DNA from: RFSX01 sp965248155
Lineage (GTDB): Bacteria; Bacteroidota; Bacteroidia; Chitinophagales; Saprospiraceae
NCBI GenBank assembly: GCA_965248155.1
Contig: CBDFIO010000001.1
Location: 1,816,350 to 1,880,349 of the forward strand
Direction: 5' to 3'
Length of the DNA stretch: 64,000 nucleotides
Part shown: piece after piece, positions 56,775-64,000 of the stretch
Layout of the letters: each line of letters opens with the position of its first letter
Position numbering within the stretch: the stretch's first letter is position 1
Program-made: the position numbers and the translations under genes
Notes under the pieces: model-generated
What the model was told of the DNA's origin: nothing
What the model saw: the letters and a program-made list of their open reading frames with translations, nothing else
Databases searched by the model: none

Positions 56775-57032
56775 TTTCAAATAATTGTTTCAAGTAACAA
56801 GCCTGTACTTATAGATTTTCATGCAACTCGGTGTGGGCCTTCAAAACACTTTCTCCAATCATAAGAGCACTTTCTAAAAATGTCGGTCATAAATTAGAAT
56901 CATAAAGATCTATATCGATAAAAACAAAAACTTAGCTCACAAATACAAATCAGAAATGTATCAACTTTATCCCCATTTAAGCTTGGCGAAATCTTCTGGC
57001 AAGAATCAGGCATGAAGACTAAAGTTCAGTAA
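56775..57032 (+). pseudogene. Decayed thioredoxin gene
   Basis: Three frames in series spell a thioredoxin. The first is VSSNKPVLIDFHATRCGPSK (active-site WCGPC changed to RCGPS), then PIIRALSKNVGHKL. The second is IRIIKIYIDKNKNLAHKYKS. The third is LGEIFWQESGMKTKVQ, ending at TAA 57030-57032. At least two frameshifts and loss of the second active-site cysteine show true decay. It lies between IS982 and the second cyclase copy. Confidence 0.8.
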
Positions 57033-57187
57033 ATAAAGATTGTAGAAAGTCATGCTTAATGTGACATATATTAAAGTAACAGAAGATAGACATTGTGTTC
57101 TTTTGATAACTATTGCTGAATTTGAAGGTTTTTAAGTAATTTTTATAATAGAAACGTGACGCCTCTAAATCGGGTTACAAGGTTAAC

Positions 57188-57367
57188 TCACTCTTGTCAA
57201 AATCATCTATTCCAAGTGTAATCTGTAAACTTAAAACATTAGAAGCAGGAGATGAATTAGATTGTGAATCTTATATACATAATGACTATTTTAATATCGA
57301 GAAGAACTCAATTCCATGCAGATTCATTATTGGCACCCTGACAAAGCATGGGTCAAATTTCGATTGA
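57188..57367 (+). other. Unassigned open segment in the 57033-57575 spacer
   Basis: The 57033-57575 spacer holds an open frame without an ATG (SLLSKSSIPSVICKLKTLEA ... TLTKHGSNFD), plus a fragment reading HGIKWFFDPSDGGG near 57440-57480. These look like further eroded coding sequence, but no family is recognised. From about 57494 the sequence is the leader shared with cyclase copy 1. Confidence 0.35.
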
Positions 57368-57575
57368 AAGCATTTGATACATTTGAAAGTAAATAATGCT
57401 AAGCCTCAAAATGCGATCCGTAAGCCTTCTGTAGACAAGCATGGGATTAAATGGTTTTTCGACCCAAGTGATGGAGGTGGACTTTTTATTAATAAAATAA
57501 TAACAGAACACACACAATCTGATATAGAACGATACTCTGGATAAAAACTGTATCTTTTAGAAATAAGCTAAAAGT

Positions 57576-59707
57576 ATGATGATTGACAAAACGGAAATTA
57601 CAGTTATTTCCTTTCTCTTAAATCATGTATATAAACCATTTTACATAATTGTAATGCTTCTTTTATTCAGTTTTGCCAATACATCTTCCGTCTATTGTCA
57701 AACCAAACTGGACTCTCTGTGGAATATGTGGAATAATGTGGAATTGCCAGATAGTAATAGGATGAGGGGAATAGCCGGTATGGCTTCTGAACTAATGTAT
57801 TCCGAACCTGACTCGGCATTGATCTTGTTGCAAGAATTGTATGATATGGCATTGAAAAATAATCATAAAATGTTTCTGTCAGGAACTTATATGTTGCAAG
57901 GTGAAATATACACGAATAAGGCTCAATATAAGAAGGCCATGGAATTATTAGAACAAGGATTAATTCTTGCTCAGGAAATTAAAGATACCAATATAATTTC
58001 ATCAACATTCATTAATATGGCTGCGGTATATTGGTTTCGAGGTGAATTCGCTTCATGTTTAAAATCCTATCAACGCTGCTTTGATCTAGCTAAAGAGAGT
58101 CAGCATGAATTAAATATGATTAAAGCCACTGGTGGCTTTGGTATAGTTTATTTCAAAAACGGCAATTATACAAAAGCAATAGAATATTTATCTAGCACTA
58201 TACCTTGGTATGAGGAATCAGGAGATAAGCAAGGCTTAGGAATAGCTTTGCTTAATTATGCAAATATATACAGTGAAATGGAAGACTATGAAAAAGCGTT
58301 GGAAATTCAAATTAAAGCTTTAAAGTTGGCACAAGAAAGTAACAATTTAAATGTGGTGAAGATGCTGCTTTCTAATATAGGACATTCATATACTGAATTA
58401 AAAGACTATGCGAACGCCATGGATTATTTTTTGCGCAGCATAGAAATCGCCGATAAAATTGGAGATAAAAGTCAATTAACTTGGTGCTTAAATAGCATTG
58501 GTAATATCCATTTTCTGCAAAATGATCTAGGCACAGCACTTAATTATTGCCTGGAAGCTTTGGAGTTATCGAATGAAACAGGACATCAAGAAAACTATGG
58601 CAATTCATTACTTATTCTCGGTAAAATATACCAAAAGCAAAAAAATTATTCTGCCGCAATAAAAGATTGCAAAGAAGCCCTCGCAACCGGAGAAAAAATT
58701 GGTCATTTGCAAATAGAAAAGAAAGCATGTGAATGCCTATATAAGGCCTACAAAGAACAGAATCAAGGAAATAATGCCCTTGAGTTTCATGAAAAGTTAC
58801 AAATCTTAATGACAGTTTAAGTCAACAGGAATCTGGCAAACAATTGCAGCATATTGAATTTGCAAAGCAAGTGATGGCTGATAGTCTTGAGCAGGAAACA
58901 GAGAAAATAAGAGTAGAACAAGCGCATGATGCAGAAATTCGTCAGAATATCAAAACTCGAAATATTTATGCAGGATCAGGCTTGATGTTGCTATTCCTGG
59001 CCGGTGGGTTTTTTAGTCGGTGGCGTTATGTGAAAAAATCAAATGACATCATTACGAAAGAAAAAGATCGCTCAGAAAACTTACTGCTTAATATATTACC
59101 AGCGGAAATTGCTAAAGAACTCAAATTAAAAGGAAGTGCAGATGCACGAGACTTTGAAAAGGTTTCGATTTTGTTTACAGATTTCAAGGAGTTCACTCAG
59201 ATGTCTGAGAAACTAAGCGCTAAAGATTTGGTTGGAGAGATCAATCATTGTTTCAAAGCATTTGATAATATCTGTGAAGAATATGGAGTGGAGAAAATAA
59301 AAACGATTGTCGATTCATATATGGCGGCAGGAGGTCTGCCTGTTCCTAAGGAAGATTCCGTAAAGAACACCGTTTTAGCGGCATTGAAGATGGCAGCATT
59401 TATAATTAATCGAAAAGCAGAGCGGGTGGCAGCAGGCCAAATTCCATTTGAGATGCGGCCAGGAATACACACAGGTAATGTAGTCGCCGGAATAGTTGGT
59501 GTAAAAAAATTCCAATACGACGTTTGGGGCGACACTGTAAATACAGCTTCCCGAATGGAATCACATGGAGAAGTCGGTCAGGTAAATATATCTCAAAACA
59601 CCTATGAATTATTAAAAAATGATCCGGAATTTACATTTGAATCCAGAGGTAAAATTCAGGCGAAGGGAAAAGGAGAAGTAGAGATGTACTTTGTGAAGAG
59701 TGCTTAA
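57576..59707 (+). pseudogene. TPR-class III nucleotide cyclase, copy 2 (split by one-base deletion)
   Basis: This diverged duplicate of the gene at 53031 has an intact N-terminus: signal (MLLLFSFANTSSVYCQ) and TPR repeats to 58820. The frame then breaks: copy 1 has ATCCTTAATGAC, copy 2 has ATCTTAATGAC (near 58804), losing one base. The second frame (58844-59707) holds the membrane helix and cyclase domain. The second metal motif reads TIVDSYMAAGG, with Val replacing the Gly before the aspartate, in contrast to TIGDSYM in copy 1. Leader sequence upstream is also duplicated, so the duplication unit is about 2.2 kb. Confidence 0.85.
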
Positions 59708-59743
59708 TTGTGAATCGCTGAAAAGTTATTTAACAGTACAAAC

Positions 59744-59782
59744 CAATGCGTTATCACACCATCCTTCTGAATCGGAACGTCG
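59744..59782 (-). repeat. 39-base dispersed repeat, copy 2 (inverted)
   Basis: Reverse complement of the 44439-44477 repeat with a few differences (GAA for TCG in the centre, and two single changes). It lies in the spacer between cyclase copy 2 and the channel-like gene. Confidence 0.75.
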
Positions 59783-59885
59783 GACATTATAGAAGGTTAA
59801 CCACAATTATTAAAATTGAATACGTGAGATTAAAGTTCAATTTTCTATATTAGGCGTCTTCAGTAAATTCAAGCTATAGCCCTTT

Positions 59886-61720
59886 ATGAAATTCAAGGCC
59901 ATTTATCTGATCATTAGCCTGCTTATACCCTTCTGTGTCTTCAGTCAGGAGAGCGATTATCGTTTCTATTCATATAGCGAACTGTTCCAAATGATCGAAG
60001 ATAGCCAAGATTCGATCTTTCAGTTAAGTGATGCTTTCTTACGTTATGATTCACTAAGCGATGCTCGCTTTTTGGTTAGAATGGTAGATAATAAGCAAAT
60101 TTATCCGGAAGCAGAAAGGATTACAATAGATAAAGAAATCCATTTAACGAACATCCACGATTTTTCTGATAACATGAGCTCTGCTTTTCCAGCCATTGTT
60201 GGAATTGACTTTAAACAGGAAGTTCATTATGAAAACTGCTCACAAATTCCCATATTAAATTGTGCGTTTAGTGCCTTTGTACGAGTGTCGTATACACAAG
60301 ACATCGTTGATATAACAGCAACCCTGAATAAGGAATACGACTATCTGAATTTCCCTTTCACCTTTGAATATTGCCAATTTTTGGGAGGCGTCCATTTTTA
60401 TAGCCGTTCTGACGATTATAATCCCATACAAGCAGGCATCAGTGATTCGGAAATATGGATGGCAGAAGGAAAAACTTTTGGATTTTTCTACCTAATAAAT
60501 AACCAGAATGCAATTTGGTTAAGTGATAACACTTTCCACGGAGAAGGAATTATTTTATTAAATATTCAAGAGGGATGCACCCGCTTCGTGCTCTCTAAAA
60601 ATGAATTCAACAATCAGAATCTCAGAATAGCATTGGATAGCGAAGATTTAAGTCGACTAAAAATTTCAGAGAATAATTTTAAAAATCCAACTTTGCTGGA
60701 CTTGGGTGAACTCAAGCAAAATTTTATAATCGAATGGGACCAATTTGCTGATAAGCTGGTGAATGGCCGTGAATATGGTGTTTACTTTTTCAACTTAAAA
60801 TACTATAATCTCGATACCATTTCAGGTTTCGAATATGATGATGACAGCTATGCAAAGAAAAATGTCGATCACTATCTCGACAGGGTACGTATAGAAATAA
60901 TTAAAGTGCATAAGGCCGAATTGAAACTCAGAGGTAAACTCTATAATTTATACAAACAACAACACGACAGGTACGATGCGAATAGTGTTTATGTAGAGAT
61001 GAAAGATTTAGAAACCGAGTATCTGGCTTTTCTGAACAAACAAAACCCCAGTTTCAATACCTTCTTAACTTTAAAAATCAACCAATTCTTGCGTGCCTTC
61101 TCAGCCTATGGGACAAGACCGGCCAATGCCATCATGTTTTCTATTTATGTAATCCTATTCTTTGCCTTGATTTATTTATTCTTTCCCAATACATGGGATA
61201 AGTATGGTAGAAATCGGATCATGAATCGCTATCGATTCTTCTCCAAGTACATAAACCAGGAATCGGGTGTCCATGAAGTCTATCTGGAGGACAAGGAAGC
61301 AGAACTCATGGAGTTCAATGAATTCAAAACACATATGGAAGCATCTGGGAAAACGATGCCTAAGTTTTTCTTAGCCTCGTCATTGCCTTTATACAAATGG
61401 GCAATGGCCAATAGTCGGATGACTGCGGCTTTCTTAAAACGCTTCGATATTATGAAAGGTAAGTGGAGTGATCTCCCTCAGAAAAAACAGTGGTGGGTTG
61501 GAGCCTTACTGTTGGAGCTTTTATTCTTACCATCATTTGGGACTTATTTATAAAAATGCTGAATGCCTTGATGTTGTCCATCAATACCTTTACAACCTTG
61601 GGTTTTGGTGAAATTCCCATTAAAGGATTACCGAGGTACTTGGCAATTATTCAAGGTTTTATAGGTTGGTTTATGTTGACTATACTTAGTGTATCGCTCA
61701 TATCGCAATTATTAAATTAA
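59886..61720 (+). pseudogene. Large ion-channel-like membrane protein, split by one-base deletion
   Basis: Frames 59886-61553 and 61490-61720 make one ~611-residue protein. It has a signal peptide (LIISLLIPFCVFSQ), a large exported beta-rich domain (about 25-300), and a charged helical region with two further hydrophobic segments. The first is NAIMFSIYVILFFALIYLFF near 420. The C-terminal pore unit is TVGAFILTIIWDLF, pore loop NTFTTLGFGEIP (cf. K-channel TVGFG), and IIQGFIGWFMLTILSVSLIS. Adding one G to GGG at 61495-61497 gives KKQWWGWSLTVGAF, joining the frames. It resembles two-TM Ion_trans_2 channels. No cyclic-nucleotide-binding domain was recognised, though cyclases lie upstream. Confidence 0.75.
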
Positions 61721-61947
61721 CATGCATATAACTGGGGCTATCAAGGTGCTATGCCGTCATTCCTACCCCGCCTAGATTATTACTGACAAATAAAAAAGTG
61801 TTCTCTGAATATATGTAACTTAGCTTGACGTAATGTGTGCATGCACAATACCGTCATTGGCAAGCAGATATAAAGCAAGATTCAAACCAACATTTTTTAA
61901 GAACTAATCGTTTAATATTATATATTCTAAAACATAATTACAAGCTA

Positions 61948-62490
61948 ATGAAACAAGCTTATTTAATAGTATTAGTATTTACGAGTATCTTACTATTGGA
62001 CTCTTGTCAAAAAGAGACTTCAACAACGATGATGAGTAATCCCGAAGAATTAGAGGGAACATGGTTACGCTCATACGCTAACAAAGTTTGGGGAGGACAC
62101 AACCAACCATCATTTGAAAGAGGAGAAACACATATTAGAATTACATTTCAAGACAATGGTGAATTCATTTACAATAGAACTGTACTTGGATTGTATGAAG
62201 CAACAGCTATTGAAGATACTACAGCAATAATAATTGAATCTGGGACATTCAGTGCCGAAGAAGGAAAAATTGAAATAATTCTCAATAAGCGAATTTGGTG
62301 GGATTCCTATTATGAAGATATGGAGGAGTTCGAAGAAAGCGGTGTTAACTCAAATAGATACATGGATGTAACTTATGAAATCATTAATGATGAATTGAAA
62401 TTTGTATACTTTACTGAAACAGATTTAATTTCTGAAGAACAAGAAACACCAGGAATAGATAAATTTGAGGAAATATACGCCAAAGAATAA
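61948..62490 (+). CDS. Lipocalin-like small lipoprotein
   Basis: This 180-residue protein starts at the ATG at 61948, giving a lipoprotein signal MKQAYLIVLVFTSILLLDSC; the open frame to 61837 adds non-signal residues. The mature part (EELEGTWLRSYANK, HIRITFQDNGEFIYNRT, SGTFSAEEGKIEIIL) has the pattern of lipocalin-like_4/5 beta-barrels. Ligand unknown. It is a stand-alone gene in a series of short single genes on the plus strand. Confidence 0.65.
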   Translation: MKQAYLIVLVFTSILLLDSCQKETSTTMMSNPEELEGTWLRSYANKVWGGHNQPSFERGETHIRITFQDNGEFIYNRTVLGLYEATAIEDTTAIIIESGTFSAEEGKIEIILNKRIWWDSYYEDMEEFEESGVNSNRYMDVTYEIINDELKFVYFTETDLISEEQETPGIDKFEEIYAKE

Positions 62491-62586
62491 CTTAAAGTAA
62501 TGATGTACAATATCGAATTAAAATGCCAGCCTTTAACAAGTGGTGACAGCATAATACAGAACCGTTGTCCTGCAGCAAAATAAAAA

Positions 62587-63513
62587 ATGGACAGAATTAG
62601 AATTATCCACTTATTAATAGTCTTGTTTACAATCAATTGCTCAATTGAATGCCAGACAGAATGGAATCTTGACTTTGAAATTTGGGACGAAACGAACACA
62701 ACTCCAGAGCTTTGGCACGATACAACAATAGTTGAAAACAGAACAGGATTATTTCCACCAAACTGGCACTATGATTTAGAAAATATTCCAGAAGGAACAG
62801 GATTGGGACGAACTACAGACGCAACAAAGGGAAATTTTGCTGTAGCACTTTCGGGATTTTATTCATATGAAAAAATGAGAATAATTTCAGGAAAAGATCC
62901 GAATAATCCAGGATGGCCTATAGATTTCAAGCCATCTAATCTTACAGGTGATTATAAAGCTATTCTACTTGGAAATTGTGATTCATTGATTACAACTATC
63001 AAAGTTCAACTTTCTGCTTTTAACATAAATATTGGAGAGTCTGAGATCTTAGCTGAATCTATTTTGAAATTATATGAGTCTGAAGAATATAAGTCTTTCA
63101 ATCTAGATATTAATTATGTGAACAGTTTGGTTCCTGACACTATAATAATTGAACTTTCAAAAAGAAGATATGGATTTGATGCACCACCTGCTTGTCTAGA
63201 GTGTTCGCATGTATTTTTTGACAATCTTAAATTGAATGAAACGACTTCAATAGAAATTGAACTAATGAATGCTATCAAAATAGAAGTATTCCCAAATCCT
63301 GCTAAAGATTTTATTCATCTTGAAGTTGAAAATACTCAAGCCAAGCTAAAATATGAATTATCAAACTCATATGGTCAATTAATACAACAGAGAGATATTT
63401 CAAACAATCACGAAATAATTAATTTGACTGAATTACAGAAAGGAATTTACTTTGTTTGCATTAGAAATACAGCAAACAAAATATTAGTTTACAAAAAAAT
63501 AATTAAGTTATAA
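62587..63513 (+). CDS. Secreted T9SS protein, unknown function
   Basis: This 308-residue protein has a signal peptide (IHLLIVLFTINCSIECQ), then a jelly-roll-like domain (WNLDFEIWDETNTTPELWHD ... HVFFDNLKL) similar to the carbohydrate-binding-like PCMD-type modules of Bacteroidota, and a T9SS type A sorting domain over the last ~80 residues (IEVFPNPAKDFIHLEVEN ... NKILVYKKIIKL). It is exported across the outer membrane and probably surface-attached. The ligand is unknown. Confidence 0.75.
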   Translation: MDRIRIIHLLIVLFTINCSIECQTEWNLDFEIWDETNTTPELWHDTTIVENRTGLFPPNWHYDLENIPEGTGLGRTTDATKGNFAVALSGFYSYEKMRIISGKDPNNPGWPIDFKPSNLTGDYKAILLGNCDSLITTIKVQLSAFNINIGESEILAESILKLYESEEYKSFNLDINYVNSLVPDTIIIELSKRRYGFDAPPACLECSHVFFDNLKLNETTSIEIELMNAIKIEVFPNPAKDFIHLEVENTQAKLKYELSNSYGQLIQQRDISNNHEIINLTELQKGIYFVCIRNTANKILVYKKIIKL

Positions 63514-63576
63514 AATGCCGCTGTTTTGATACAACTATTTTTATAAGAAAATGCAAGAATACACAGAAATAAAGCT

Positions 63577-63945
63577 ATGATAAGTGAAAATATTGTTTTG
63601 AAGGATAACCCAAAAATTGAATTCCAACTTCTTGATAATGGATTTCAATTAATTGATGAACAAACAGAACGAAATTCCGGCTTTTACTTCTATGATGATA
63701 TACAATCCTTTGAATTAAATAAAATGTGGTTTCCCAGACTAGCAAAATGGCTCAGAATATTTACATGGATATTTAATTTAGTTCCATTTTTCCCAGATGC
63801 GGAATCTTATAAAAAAGCAAGCCTCATTATTCATTTTAGAACAACGAAGCTTGGTATATGGTTGACCGATTTTTATATTGCTGATAAAGCAAAAAGGCTA
63901 AAGGAGTTATTAGACATAAAAACTAAATACAACATTGGCTCTTGA
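63577..63945 (+). CDS. Conserved-looking small protein, unknown function
   Basis: This 122-residue protein starts MISENIVLKDNPKIEFQLLD. It has an amphipathic or membrane-associated segment in the middle (WLRIFTWIFNLVPFFPDA) and a charged C-terminus (ADKAKRLKELLDIKTKYN). The pattern resembles small PH-like or membrane-edge proteins, but no family is recognised. It is the last gene in the window; 63946-64000 holds nothing recognisable. Confidence 0.5.
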   Translation: MISENIVLKDNPKIEFQLLDNGFQLIDEQTERNSGFYFYDDIQSFELNKMWFPRLAKWLRIFTWIFNLVPFFPDAESYKKASLIIHFRTTKLGIWLTDFYIADKAKRLKELLDIKTKYNIGS

Positions 63946-64000
63946 CGACCAAGCTATTCTACCTGTCTGACAAAGTATTATTACTCTAACAAAAATTACA

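Noticed and set aside
59886..61720. CBASS-type or other nucleotide-signalling anti-phage system with the cyclases
   Set aside because: The cyclases are class III with exported TPRs, not CD-NTases, and no effector with a nucleotide-sensing domain or accessory genes is visible.
1..64000. tRNA and rRNA genes
   Set aside because: No cloverleaf with conserved GTTCRANNC arms or rRNA-like blocks was noticed on reading; a covariance scan would be needed to exclude them fully.

Overview
This window is AT-rich DNA from a member of the Bacteroidota, most probably a Saprospiraceae/Lewinella-like marine or sludge bacterium. The evidence is: type IX secretion (T9SS) C-terminal sorting domains on several giant proteins, a SusC/SusD pair, a TamL-type outer-membrane assembly protein, -7 boxes matching TAnnTTTG, AT-rich leaders without Shine-Dalgarno sites, and huge cysteine-rich HYR/dockerin-like surface proteins. 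The family-level placement is an inference.

Layout. 1-4.8 kb: the end of a nucleoside permease, a striking 14-bp tandem array of about 47 perfect copies abutting the purL promoter, purL, and a TlpA-like thiol-disulfide lipoprotein. 4.8-14 kb: housekeeping genes (TrmH-family rRNA methyltransferase, TamL, then the translationally coupled set rluD / LuxC-type acyl-CoA reductase / nth, an outer-membrane protein, a Cys/Met PLP enzyme, an OmpA-like protein, a YfcE-type phosphoesterase). 14.1-28.1 kb: two adjacent giant T9SS proteins on the minus strand (dockerin-like and cohesin-like modules, one with a C-type lectin domain) and a divergent 13-repeat cysteine-rich T9SS protein. 28.1-31.3 kb: SUI1/eIF1-like factor, prmC, sulfotransferase, cytidine deaminase, and a GIY-YIG gene surrounded by copies of a short interspersed element. 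31.6-42.6 kb: an FG-GAP/ASPIC lipoprotein, a fatty-acid desaturase, and a beta-glucan-type polysaccharide-utilisation locus (GH16, SusC, SusD, and a lipoprotein relic).

42.6-50.4 kb is a mobile-element pile-up. Two near-identical IS3-family elements in inverted orientation enclose a HigBA-like toxin-antitoxin pair, a Kelch protein bracketed by integron-like short repeats, and two truncated genes (lipoprotein and amidase). An IS1595-family element sits inside the right IS3, followed by an IS110-family element with a structured non-coding end. 50.6-61.7 kb holds a trimeric-fibre-like P-domain protein, two diverged copies of a TPR/class III nucleotide-cyclase gene separated by an IS982-family insertion and a thioredoxin relic, then a large ion-channel-like protein. 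The last 2.3 kb has three small single genes (lipoprotein, T9SS protein, unknown).

At least six genes are split by one-base indels, mostly in homopolymers, and a seventh by a 14-bp duplication. The one-base cases look more like uncorrected sequencing errors than decay and should be checked against reads. Real decay is also present: IS truncations, in-frame stops, and the thioredoxin relic.
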